A DNA stretch of 64,000 bases from Auriscalpium vulgare. Taxonomy: Eukaryota; Basidiomycota; Agaricomycetes; Russulales; Auriscalpiaceae. Both the position numbers and the translations under genes were made by a program. Positions 11,237-23,905 of this stretch are shown in pieces. Below the pieces are notes generated by a model. It was not told the origin of the DNA. It was given only the letters and a program-made list of their open reading frames with translations, and did not search any database. The stretch covers positions 310,001 through 374,000 of the forward strand of contig JAHBBC010000012.1 in NCBI GenBank assembly GCA_019915015.1, given 5' to 3'. Every line of letters begins with the position of its first letter. The stretch's first letter is position 1.

Positions 11237-11459
11237 GCTTGAGTGAAATTCCGCTCTTTCCCGTCGAGTTTACCAAACGAAATGAACTCTTCGATGTCAC
11301 ATATGATCATGCTCGCCATGGTAAAAAGCAAATAGCCGGTGTATAGACGGAAAGCTTGGTTTTCCATTTGGTGATCGTCGTACGTCCGGGAGTACCTCCC
11401 TCACGCCAAGAGTCTTCAAGGGACATCCGTCTTATCGCCATCGTCTTTCAACCATACTC

Positions 11460-11613
11460 ATGCGTCGACATGTGATGACGGTGTACTCTGACGAAAAACG
11501 TGAGTATTTATTGAGCCCCTTTGACTGATCTTTCCACCTGGTAGCCCTTCAAGGGATGCGGCAAGAACTTCAACCGGCAGGACAGCCTCGCACAGCATCA
11601 GCGTGTGCATTAA
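11460..11613 (+). pseudogene. Relic of C2H2 zinc-finger gene (last two exons)
   Basis: Matches, on the opposite strand, the 3' end of the gene at 6448-7131: the end of finger two (MRRHVMTVYSDEK), the intron, and most of finger three (GCGKNFNRQDSLAQHQRVH). The bases encoding the first cysteine of finger three (FHCDF) are missing, and the codon after the final His is a stop (TAA). Nothing upstream corresponds to the N-terminal half. It marks the edge of inverted duplication 1. Confidence 0.8.
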
Positions 11614-11859
11614 GCAAAGTGATCAGAACGCATGTAAGCTGCGCATACAGGTGCTTGAACATCTGCCTAATTAATATGTGCTCTAGGCACTATTATCAAG
11701 TGGCAGACATCGTGGCCTGGTGGTCTCATGTGTGGTGTGACGCCTGGCACGTGTCTAGTATGTGGCCGTCTGCCTGTGTGGCCTGCCATCCTTCGCTTTG
11801 ATCTCGCTTCGGCCTCCGCACTCTGCCACACTGTAAAAGCCTTTGTCTGCTACAGGTGC

Positions 11860-11866
11860 TATAAAG
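11860..11866 (+). promoter_or_regulatory. TATA-like box of F-box gene B
   Basis: TATAAAG beginning 74 bases upstream of the ATG at 11934, at the same distance as TATAAGG before gene A. The surrounding spacer 11614-11933 holds no gene. Confidence 0.55.
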
Positions 11867-11933
11867 ACATGCGCATTTTGACTCAGAGCACTTATCATTT
11901 ACCTGCTCACGCTCCTGACATTGACCTACAACC

Positions 11934-14366
11934 ATGCCGAGGCAAATGAGTGCCGTACAACCGAACAAGCGTGCCAGGATTAGCAAGGACCCGAGTGGAT
12001 CTCATCCACGAAGGCTCAGAGGGCGCCTCAGCGCGCTCCTAACCATGCCTCTCGACATTTTATTCGAAGTGCGTCTTGACATGTACTATCACTTGCACGG
12101 CTCTCATGTCTCGGCGTGCCAGATATTCGGTCATCTGCCGCCCGCCGACCTGATACAACTTACGCGCGTGTCAAAGGCGTTCCGCAAGATCCTACTGACG
12201 CGTCGGGTATCGTGGTTATGGAAAGCGTCATACGCGCTTGACCCAAACGTGCCGCCGTGCCCAGAGGATATGACACTGCCCGCCTGGGCGCACTTGCTCT
12301 TCGGTGGCGCCTTCTGTCATGTGAGTTCAATCCCCGCGGGTCCCGATGTTCTGACAATGATCGCGGGTTGCCAGATGTGCGGTACGAAGCCCGTGAACAA
12401 AGTCATGTTTCTGTTCCGCCGGCGTGTGTGCAAGAACTGCATCAGAGACAAGTGCGCATACATATCAGCCCCCCGTTCGCTCATTCTGCATATTGATTGT
12501 CCTGCAGCGTCTGTGGAATTGCAGCCGGGATTCCGTTGCCGCTCCTTGACAATGAGAAGAAGCTCGCTTTTTGTATCCCTTCGTTCGATGGTAAGTTTCT
12601 CGTTGGGTGACGGATATATTCATTTAATGACTGTCAGCAGGCGACGTCAAGCCCTATGGCTTTGGTCGCTTTTGGTGGAACACCGATGTGGCAGCCTTGT
12701 TGAAGAAACTCGACGGCATGCGCGCAAAATACAATAATACGTCCTGTGATGCGTACGAACAAGATGTGGCAGCACTTGAGACCCTCATGCAAGCGGCGTA
12801 TCAAACTAGGGTACAGGTGGGAGATCGCAGCCTTTTATCTTCTTCATGCTCAAAGATGACTGAATTCCTCCGCTCGCAGCACGCCGCAATTTGCGAAGAG
12901 TGGGACGAAGACCGCATCGAGGACCGGTCATTGGAGATACTGGACATTAAGATGCGACGCTTCCACGAGTACGGCCAATCGTATTCCCGCAATGCGTTGT
13001 TCTGACTCGACTGTGACAGCATCATCGTTCGCCTTCGAGATATGGGCCACGGATACATAGACGTCGAAGAGTTAAGGGGCCACAAAGAAGTTGCTGTGGC
13101 GAAACCATTAACAGACCGCAGTGAGTACATTATGTACGTCGACATTTAAATCTCATACAAACATCCTGCTTTAGTCTGGAAGCGCATCTGCCCGATATTA
13201 GAGTTTGCTTTGGCCGGAATAGTCGAGCGACGCTTGCACCAGGAGGCCTGCCGTCGTGGCCACCGAAGGCGTGAGCTCGTAGTGAGCACATATACCGAAT
13301 TTCTAGAGGGTCTCCCCGTGCGGCTGGCACCGCTGCTGGCGACACCCGCCGAGGTTCTCCAGTACGCACCCTTCGCCGACGCCATTGCGCCCGACGTGCC
13401 ACTTGATGGGCCCCCTTGGGACGACCTCCACGAGCGCCTGCGCGGCATCATGCGCCTGCTTGGTCCCCTTCTACTCAAGAACGCCGCGGCCAGCGCCACG
13501 CGCCTGATATCGTGCCTCCCATTGGATGTGCGCGGGAACATGCACGAGTTCCTGCTACGCACGGACGCATTTCACATCGGCGCAGTGTGTGGGCTCGGGC
13601 TCGCGACGACGCACTTCATCCTTGACGAGGGGCCCGGTCCGCACGGATGCGACGCACATCCGAAGTTGATGACGGGTTTGGACATGCTTGCGCATCGCTG
13701 CTGGCAGAAGGACGGCGCAAAGGCTTTTCCGCGATACAGCTATACTGCGGCGCTGGTGGCGGGCGAATTGATTGAGCTGTTGGGCCGCGGCGCATCGACC
13801 ACCGCTTATGCTATGGATCGCGATGGCGCAAGGTTCAGGTGCGGAGAGTGCGAGGAGCGCCAGGGCCGCTGGGTCGACGAGGAATTTATTGCGGTATCAC
13901 CGGCGAGGTGCTGGCGAGGTGCGGTACGTTGTTGATATGTTGTGTTTTTCTTGCGGGACTTACTGACTGCAAATATGAAGGTCGAGCATGGGGTGGCGCG
14001 CCATCTTGACATCGTCGGTCAACGCGCCCTTCGCTGGACGGAAATTACGCAGAGCGTGTGGCAGCCACAGTCGGACACCTCGTTCAAGAACTGGGGTTGC
14101 GCCCATTGCCACGCTCACCATCATACGCCGGCTATGTCAAATTTGAGCATCGGGTTCATATCCCCTTGGTTAAACGAAACGCAGGTGAAAGACCATCTGC
14201 GCACAGCGTGAGTGCCTCTGTCTTCGATGTCCATTATGGAGGTTGCTCAACTTTGTGACGTACCGCGTTTGACAGCCATGCAATTGGGACACCTAAGGAG
14301 GGCGCAGACTATATCTATGACTGTCGGTCATCGGCGCGTCCGACGGCCAATAGCTGGGTGATGTAG
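11934..14366 (+). CDS. F-box protein with Cys4 zinc cluster, family member B
   Basis: Inverted-duplicate partner of the gene at 3474-5945, same domain order and introns. F-box MPLDILFE + IFGHLPPADLIQLTRVSKAF around an in-frame 54-base intron; Cys4 cluster CHMCG ... CKNC; GRFWWNTD motif (near 12670); middle domain with LPVRLAPLLATPAEVLQ, GLGLATTHF and LDMLAHR; C-terminal clusters FRCGEC and NWGCAHCHAH; last exon reads ADYIYDCRSSARP and stops at TAG 14364-14366. Coding differences from copy A do not break the frame, so both copies look functional. Probable role is SCF substrate adaptor; the substrate-binding module (middle plus Cys/His region) is not one I recognise. Confidence 0.8.
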
Positions 14367-14856
14367 TGTACGCTGATCGCGGTATAGGGATACTGTACCT
14401 CAATAGAGGTGCTGCGAACCACGATGGTGTGACCAGAGTCAGGCGAAGTAGCATGAGCAGGGGAGATGTTGACGGAGTGAGAAGCCATTGCTGTCGGCGT
14501 CTCTGATCCCCGACTTCCCGCGAAGTGTGGAAGGAGAGTGGAAGGAGGGTTTTCACAGCGCTGAGCGTACACTTACTTTTCCCTACAAGCAAGGCGATCC
14601 TGTGACCAGGCTTTTACTGAGCCAGTGACGAGGCAAGCACCGCAGGGCTATCCTTGGGTGTTACAAATATGCGAGCACCGGTGTTCGTCGTTCATCGAGG
14701 ACGTGAGTCAGGCTGAGGGAGCCGTCGGGGCTTGGAGTTGGCCCGGCTTCAACTGCAGTTGTTCGGCCACCATTCGCTTACATAAGCCGACGGACCTTTG
14801 CAGCCTCTTGAGCCCGCCCGCGTTCTCCCTCACCGTCACTTTCTCGTCACTTACTC
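14367..14856. other. Intergenic region
   Basis: Between F-box gene B and the lipoamide dehydrogenase gene, both plus strand. The first roughly 45 bases still belong to the inverted duplication. The rest should be the promoter of the downstream gene; no coding frame or clear TATA box was seen. Confidence 0.5.
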
Positions 14857-16785
<1,929 letters not shown>

Positions 16786-17161
16786 ACTGCGAGCCGGGCT
16801 TCCTCTCTCAACTATATACACCATGGATGTTTGATCGTGGTTTTTAATACACAACTCACCTTATAGAGGGATTTCGAGGGCGATCCATGTGAGTTGCAGG
16901 CCGACGTGACTCCGACTCCGACTCCGCCATTAGGTAGTCTGCCGTGGCATCGCATAGCCTTCGCCTTTGTCCTGCCTGCCCGCGGCCGCCTCGCGACGCT
17001 AAAAGGGCCTCCCATCGAAAGGAGTCTGGTGGCACTTCTTGGTCGCTTTGGCTTGCGCAGAGACTGTGGTCGTTGTGGGATGTGGTGGGAGTGGAAGGCA
17101 CTCCCGCTGGTGGTATAAATTATGCCCCGAGATGACAGACTGACCCATATACAGACTTACG
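16786..17161. other. Intergenic region
   Basis: Between the lipoamide dehydrogenase stop and the next gene start. It contains a TATA box at 17114-17120. I looked for an F-box exon belonging to the downstream gene and found none. Confidence 0.5.
17114..17120 (+). promoter_or_regulatory. TATA box of the F-box-less family member
   Basis: TATAAAT beginning 48 bases upstream of the ATG at 17162. This supports transcription starting just before that ATG, and so a protein that really lacks the F-box exons. Confidence 0.5.
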
Positions 17162-18416
17162 ATGGCCAGAGAACAAGTCCGTGACGATTCGGATGAGGGA
17201 GCTCCCGAAACCCTCGGGAATGTCTCCGACGCACAGGGAGGTACGTGCCCCGCCTGTTTATTATTTCGCGAGGGCTCACGGCAAATCATATTCAGCTTCT
17301 GTCAAGTCCCCCTCCCCGTGCCACATTATCTGCACTCCAAAGCAGGAGCAGTCGTCCGTGCCTCACATTCACTTCAAAGAACTGGAAAGACTGCGCCCCG
17401 ATCTAGAAGCCAAGATTGAGCAAAGGTTCCGACACGAACGCCGGACGCAGCTCTACATCAGCTGCTTGAAGTCCCTCCCTCCTCGACTCGTGCCATGTTT
17501 CCCAACCATCGCCGAGGTCAATACTCTCCCTTTCTTCCAAGAAGTACGGTCTCTTGATGCAGAGGACGCCGTGGACCAAATTACGCAAATCGCGCTGTGG
17601 ACGCTGTGGCGCAAGACCGAGTCCCTCGTTGCCCTCATTCCGGGCTTGCCGTACGACTCCGACGACGCGCGTCGGGAGGCGCTCCTGGCGCGGGGGTTCG
17701 ATACGTTGGACAACGAGTTCTGGATGTCAGACGCGGCTGGGCTCGGACTCGCGACGACGCATTTTACTTGCGTGGATGCCGAAGGCTCGGCCCTCACGCT
17801 CAGTGGGTTCGACATGCTCGCGCATAGGTGTTCCGCTCAGAATTTGGCGGCAACCTATTGCGCCAAAACAGCGCAACTCGTCTCTCGCCTCCTCTCATGC
17901 TTGTCCCTACCGCTCACGATAACTGCTTCTGAGCTGGATGGAGCTGGTTATCGCTTCCTCTGCCATACGTGTCCCCATTGGGTGCTGAGCGATTGGCGAT
18001 CTCTGGTAGGCAAGGTGCTGCTGTTTATCCATCGCGAATCTAATCATTGGTTAAAGGTTAATCACTGGCGAGAGGACCAATGTAACGGGGAGATCACGGT
18101 GCTGAACATTTTGCGAACGCCGACTGTACACATTGCGGGGGAACATAATCTTTCCGAGCCGCGTGCGTGGGGTTGCAGTTGGTGCAATGCCCATCTGCCC
18201 TTGGATCCCTACTATATGCAGAGGCAATGGTGGTCTCGCGCAGATGCTGTCTGCCACGCAGTCGTCGTGTACGTGCGATTTTCCTGCGCTTTCGAGGCCT
18301 CCCTTACTCATAATCCTGGTTGCAGGCATCGAATCGTCAAACCGGTCGCGAGCCGGGATTACTTCTGGAACACTGGTGTCTCCGGCGTACCGCCGCGCGA
18401 GGTGCACCTTTACTGA
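17162..18416 (+). CDS. F-box/zinc-cluster family member E, lacking the F-box
   Basis: Related to the genes at 3474, 11934, 20807 and 58797, but begins directly near the middle domain. Exon 1 (MAREQVRDDSDEGAPE) joins through a GT-AG intron to a segment reading HFKELERLRPDLEAKIEQRF. Family landmarks follow: LPPRLVPCFPTIAEV, GLGLATTHFTC, FDMLAHRC, FLCHTC and WGCSWCNAH. A 51-base in-frame intron lies near 18007-18057, and the last exon reads HRIVKPVASRDYFWNTG, ending at TGA 18414-18416. No F-box and no N-terminal CxxC-CxxC cluster is encoded upstream. It could act without Skp1 binding, as a substrate-side decoy, or be a 5'-truncated gene that acquired a new promoter; both are inference. Confidence 0.7.
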
Positions 18417-18684
18417 TGATGTGGCAATTCGAGGTCTATACCAAATTTATACCGCCTATTATGTATGTCTTCATGATCATTTCAGATATGTTTCTAGAGG
18501 CGTTTCGCGGACCGGCCGCACGTGTTCCTAGGCATGGTAGGATGACTAGTTATCTGGCCAACAGCTAGATGGAAAGGGCGACAGGAGGGTTGCAGAATAT
18601 ATTTCTGACTTTCAGCCGCGACGGGACTTCCCGGGCACCTCTAGTGGCGCGCGTTAGGTGGCACGGCACTTGCGCTCTGCAACC
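18417..18684. other. Intergenic region
   Basis: Short spacer before an F-box/LRR pseudogene. No feature identified. Confidence 0.4.
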
Positions 18685-20205
18685 ATGTACATGTCTAACT
18701 CCAATGCTGCAGTGTCTCCGCAACATCATCCACAAATACTACTCAGAGACTCCCACATTCAAGTTGGATCATCGCCCAACGACGCGACTGCTGCCCTCCC
18801 GAATGAGACACTGATGCACATCTTCTCATTCCACGTTGGCCCCTATCCCGTCGCCTCTGTCTCTCGCCGATGGCGGCAGGTTGCCCTCGCGTGCCGAGAC
18901 TTGTGGGAACCAGCGGAGTACGACCTTCCCCGAGCCCGCCGCTTCCGTGGAGTCGACTTGTTCGCCGAATGGCAGGGCAGGCCGCTCTCCATCCGCGCGT
19001 TTGGCGGCGACTCCCCGATGAATGAGCCCGATGTTGACTGCATCGCCAAGCACCTCCCGCACATCCACTCGCTGTCGCTCAAGCTCCAATGGCTGCATAT
19101 CGGTGGCGGCGAACACCTAGCACTGCCAAAGCTGATTCGTCCCGCCCCGCTCCTCCAGCACCTCAATATCCGGAACGCTTCTGACTTGCAATCTTGGCCC
19201 GCTGGCCTCCTCGGCCTCTCCGGCATCCCTTGGGCGTCTCCCATGTTTTCCGGGCTCGTCGCACTGAAGGTCGATCTTCCCATCTGCGAGGTCCAGAGCA
19301 TTGCGAGACGATTCTCGACGCGTTGGCGAACATGCGGTCCTTGAAGGCCCTCTCCCTCGGAGGGGCCCTGCCTATCAGCCACGCCACGGCAGTCCACGGC
19401 GCACGCTCGATTATCCCCCTTACCCAGCTGCGTGTGCTCGCAATGACCGACGACGTTCCTGAGAGTTGCTTGCACATCCTCATGCACCTCGACGTTCCCC
19501 CCACCGCGAGCCTCAAGTTTTGCATGGGAGGAAGGGACAGCTCACCCGCAGCCTTCGTGCCAGTCCTTCCGGTGATTTCCCGATACGTCGCGAACTGGGC
19601 CCGAATTGCATATTCCCAGAAATACCTCTACTTGAAGTGTGACCGGACCCACGTTAAATGCATCATCGATCGCGATTGCTATACGGAATGGCGCTATAGT
19701 CAGACCGAAGATCACCTTCGCCTTGATTTCAGATGTGACCCCAAGCTCGACGGTGGTATATCCGAATTGACGCGGCTCGCATGGAAGACTATATCTTGGG
19801 GGGGGCCTCAAACACATCGTGTTGGACGATATACCGCAGGACGCGTCCGGCTTGCCCGAGTCTTGGTGGGATATCCTGAAGACCGCGCGTTCTGTACGGG
19901 AGCTGTGGGTATGGGGGAGCTTGCAGTCCGCGGAGGTGGTCATCAAGTTCCTGACGGCGCAGGATGTGTCTCTGCAACGCGGGCAACGGGACACGTTTTT
20001 TCCGGCACTCGAGGAAGTGGATGTCGGGGGGAGGGGATTTACTGCACGCCATCATGATGAACGATTGCCAGCTGAGATGGAGGCCGCGCTCAGGTATGGG
20101 CAACCGACAGACAAGAGATTGGGTGTCCTGTGCGGATCAAAGCGTTTGATGTATACATCAGATCTGGACAGTAAACTTTATGCTAGATTGATTTGTGTTC
20201 CATAG
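18685..20205 (+). pseudogene. F-box/LRR-type gene with two frameshifts
   Basis: Related to the intact single-exon genes at 28383-29885 and 30483-31997. From the ATG at 18685 the frame encodes the F-box (LPNETLMHIFSF ... VSRRWRQVALAC) and the first leucine-rich part. Near 19290 the frame must shift to continue into GPEHCETILDALANMRS. A second shift is needed at a run of eight G (19798-19805), after which the family C-terminus follows (ESWWDILKTARSVREL, FLTAQDV, RGQRDTFFPALEEVDV). It ends without the usual last residues at 20203-20205. Neither shift site looks like an intron. The G-run shift could be a sequencing error, but two independent shifts favour decay. Confidence 0.75.
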
Positions 20206-20227
20206 TTGCGACTCGAGACACAGAGAG

Positions 20228-20345
20228 TCAGTCCGCTCGCCGGATTCCGTGCTTTCGTCTATAATATATAATGTCTGAGCTCCGCAGCTTCATCAAAAAA
20301 CACAGCGGTGCAGCCAGTTGTCTTAGTACACGCCGATGCTGAATC
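20228..20345 (-). pseudogene. Relic of the terminal finger of the modular C2H2 family
   Basis: Minus-strand translation gives ACTKTTGCTAVFFDEAAEL, followed after a small frame disruption by RRKHGIRRAD and a stop. This matches the last exon of the modular zinc-finger gene on the right arm (AVCKTKGCTVKF ... RRAHGIRRAY, 49772-49900). No other exon of that gene was found nearby, so this is an isolated 3'-end fragment. Confidence 0.6.
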
Positions 20346-20806
20346 AACATCGTCACTGTTGCGCGAGCGGACCAGTGACTGTATGGGCATTGAACATCGT
20401 GTCGGATGAGAATAAGTAGCAGTGGACGCACCTGGGGTGTATTGGACGCCAGCAGACGAACCGTACTGAACCTCCTCCAACCTCCTCACATCGGACTTCG
20501 GTGTCGCTGCTCTCTGTTCGTGTTCGTAGATTGGTAGCCAGGACCGAGGTGACCGGGCCTCGAGATGCGTGGGAATACTTGGGCACACTCACAGTGGCGC
20601 GCCAACGTGACCTTATAACCCGCGCGCTCAATGGCAGTGACCAGTACCGACCACCACCATCGACGGGTCCTTCCCAGATATATTACATGATATCTCAAGC
20701 ACGCATATCATCGTCAACGGGCCAGCAGCAGGCCGTTGCTGAAGCGCAGCCGCATGAAGGCAGGTCTCGGGCTCGCGCCGCGTCTGATCTCATACTTTGA
20801 CGGCTA
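20346..20806. other. Intergenic region
   Basis: Between the zinc-finger relic and F-box gene C. No supported coding frame was found on either strand. It should hold the promoter of gene C. Confidence 0.4.
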
Positions 20807-23236
20807 ATGCCACCTTCGACAGCCGCAAGTGGATCTGCAAAAATGCAGGTGGCAAAGGAACCGGCGAAAAAGACCAAGACGCGTGTGGTGAAGGGTAAGG
20901 AGAGGCCACCTGGTCCGTCCAGGGGCATTCGAGGAAGGCTGAGCGCGCTTCCGTCTATGCCTCTGGATGTGCTTCTCGAGGCAAGTTCCTCTCATGATAG
21001 CTCGGCTTGCAATTTCTGATCTCTTCTCTCTCGATTAGATCTTCGGACATCTTTCCCTCTCTGATCTCGTCCAACTCGCCCGTGTCAACAAGGTGTTTCG
21101 CCAAATGCTCTTATCGCGTCGTCTGGCTGCTCTCCTTTGGAAACAGGCATTCATAAGCGAGCCGGATGTGCCACCTTGCCCCAGCGACAGATCGGAACCA
21201 TCGTGGGCCCATTTGCTGTTCGGTGGCTCGTTTTGCCATGTGAGCACTTGTATCGCTCGCAAGTTACCATGATTGACTGAACTCTCCCTAAGATCTGCGG
21301 TGCAAAACCAGTGCGGAAGGTCGTTTGGGCATTTCGTCTTCGCGCGTGCCGGAAGTGCCTTGCCAAACGGTGGGTGTCTGTTGTGTACAATCAGTAACAA
21401 ACTCGTGCTTATCACCCGACCATCAGTGTCGTCAAACATTGGGGCGCAGTCCAATTGTACTGCCAATCCAAAGTAGAGCTCATCGAGCTTGTGCCTTTTG
21501 TTCATGGTTGGTGCTTTGCCACTGGGTTGGACGGATTTCTGACTGCCTTGCAGGTCGTTACATCAACTCGTCTGAGCAAACTTATCGTCTGAAGGCATAT
21601 GTGGAGACTATGGACACGGAGCTGAAGGCGATCTACTCGAAGCACAACAGCGAGAATTCTGGGGCCTTCGACGAAGAGTTTGCTTCCTGGAAGGCATTAA
21701 AGATGATTGCCTTTGACGAAATAATGAAGGTTTGTTTTGGAATTCACATATATCACTAGGCTCTAATCCCGGTATTAGCATGAAGAACTGTGCAGGGCCT
21801 GCGAGCTTAAATGGGAAGCGGAACGCTACGTTAACAACGAAGTCAGCAAGTCGAAGCGATACCATGCGTAGGTGCTTGTTCATACACTTCGAACCGCTAA
21901 CTAACTCTAGTATGGATATAGCGTCAAGGGCCGCCTTCTCGAACTTGGTTACGATGAGAAGGACATCCTAATGATCGCCGACCATCGCGAGATTTCCGTC
22001 GCCAAACCACTCACAGATAAAGGTTAGTAATGCTCTAGTCTGCATACGTGCATTCTGTCTGACAACTACACCAAGTCTGGGATCGCATATATCCCATCCT
22101 GGTGCTAGCACTGGAAGATGCTAGAGAATACCGCCTCGACAGAGAGTTGCTAGAACGCCGGGAGAAGCGAGAAGCGCTCGTCGAGCTCATGTACCGGAAG
22201 TACATCTACGCTCTGCCTTCCAAGATCAGTCCACTCCTTCCGCTCCACGCGCATTCATGGGAGACATTCCCTGCCCTGATCGCAGCTATCGAAGAGGACG
22301 AAGAAGCCTCGACCTCCGTCGCACAGCGCGTTTCACTTGCCCTGGCCACCGACGTCGCGCCCATGATTCTAGGGGGCATACGCCGGAAGCTAGTGGCATT
22401 GAACAGCATCATACCGTTGCACAGGAAGTTCGGGATTCCTAGTGAGCTGTACACCACGCTGACGCTCACTACAAAGGATTTCTACACTGGCCCCGCCGGA
22501 GGTCTCGGTCTCGCGACGACGTTCTTTGTCTGCCGCTCGGGGGCAGTCGAACCGTGCGAGGGCTTGTTTAGCGGGTTTGATATGCTTGCGCACGACTGCT
22601 TGAATGCGAACGACGAGCTGCCGCAGGTTGCCGCGTACTCCGAAGATGCCACGCACGCTGTGGCGTACGTGATGCAACTTGTCTGCAGGGACCCCGCCCG
22701 GACTACCGCGCTTGATCTCGACCGTCTCGACACCCCGTTTATCTGCGAGGATTGCAGCGGGAATACGCACAAGTACGTGATGGACTGGCGGGGTGCGGTA
22801 CGAAATTCTCCCTTGTGCATGGCTGTCTGAGTGCTGAACACATGTTTGCAGGTCGAACATGCGCTTATGATGCGGCATGACAACATGCTGCGGTGGGAAG
22901 TGATGCCTGGCGGGTTGAAGTGCTCAGATATTTTCGACAGCGGTGTCTTGGACGAGCACTGGGGCAGCGGCCGCTGCCCGTACCACCTCGCGCACGCCGG
23001 GGAAGTTATCAACCTCGTATCCTGGCCCACGAAAAGCGAGATCATCGGGCATCTGAAGTCGCGGTGCGTCGGCATTCTCCTCTAGAGCCTGTTTGTTGGT
23101 ATTCACGATGCTGGACAGGCATGACATCGATGAACCTGAGAACGGGCTGGACTATTTTCATAACAGTCGGTTTGGAGCGCAGCCGGGCTGGGCGGAATTG
23201 GTTTCGGTGGAGAGATTGGAAGCTGCTGGGAAGTAG
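20807..23236 (+). CDS. F-box protein with Cys4 zinc cluster, family member C
   Basis: Diverged member of the family at 3474, 11934 and 58797. Basic N-terminus, then an F-box split by an intron (MPLDVLLE + IFGHLSLSDLVQLARVNKVF). That intron (20981-21038) starts with GC instead of GT. The Cys4 cluster reads CHICG ... CRKC. A charged central region follows (LKAYVETMDTELKAIY; HEELCRACELKWEAER), with no GRFWW motif. The middle domain has LPSKISPLLPLHAHSW, GLGLATTFF and FDMLAHDC, then FICEDC. The final Cys/His cluster is altered: WGSGRCPYHLAHA lacks the first cysteine of WGCxxC. Last exon reads GLDYFHNSRFGAQPG; TAG at 23234-23236. No break found, so probably functional. Confidence 0.75.
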
Positions 23237-23905
23237 CGTGCTCAGTGCGAGTCTGCATGACGCGACTCTACTATGTAATCAAACGCCGCACATCTTTAAC
23301 TGACTCGGTAGGAATTGTGTAACTAATTGTTGTTGTATTGATGCTTGGAGTCTGAGCTGTTGGATAAGCCCAAGTTTCTGTGCCCTATCGGCGACGCGCT
23401 GCTCCGAACTGTGGGGTAGAAAGGACAGCGTAAATCTGCCTGACAGCTTGCCTTGCTACAAAACAGCCAGTTGATTGGACAACATCGCCGTGTTATGTTA
23501 GTACACAATATACAGTCCCGATATTTCTAGATACTGAAAGTTGTAGCATCGCCTCCTGGATATAACAGGATGGTATATCATTTCTCCTGCGATAAAGCTT
23601 CAGATGTGAACGCGGATCACATGTTCCACGCGGATGATATCTCTTGTCTGCGTCCCACCATATACCTATCAGCATCTGACCGTCATCTAAGAGCGCAAAC
23701 TTACGCACTGTCCGTCCTCTGGCTCTTGTTCAGTCTGCAGCAGCGACGGGACTCGCTCGGAGGAAAGTCGTTTCCTGGTAGTGACTCCGGGCCAAGCTTG
23801 AATCACGTGCGCCTCTGTCTCATCCGAGAGTCATCCGAGTCAATGCTCTGACTCACAGCGCTCACCACGATGATGCCACCCATCCTCGCATCATCACGTC
23901 GATGA
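23237..23905. other. Intergenic region
   Basis: No gene supported. From about 23855 rightwards the sequence is part of the left arm of inverted duplication 2. Confidence 0.45.

Larger units (their letters stand above)
11460..14410 (+). repeat. Right arm of inverted duplication 1
   Basis: Inverted match of 3410-6630. Carries the C2H2 relic, spacer, F-box/zinc-cluster gene B and a short 3' flank. Together with the left arm it brackets the tandem xanthine dioxygenase genes (inner spacer about 6631-11459). Confidence 0.85.

Noticed and set aside
19290..19300. Possible tiny intron explaining the first frameshift of the F-box/LRR pseudogene
   Set aside because: The only GT...AG pair there would leave an intron of about six bases, far below any functional size, and intact paralogues have no intron.
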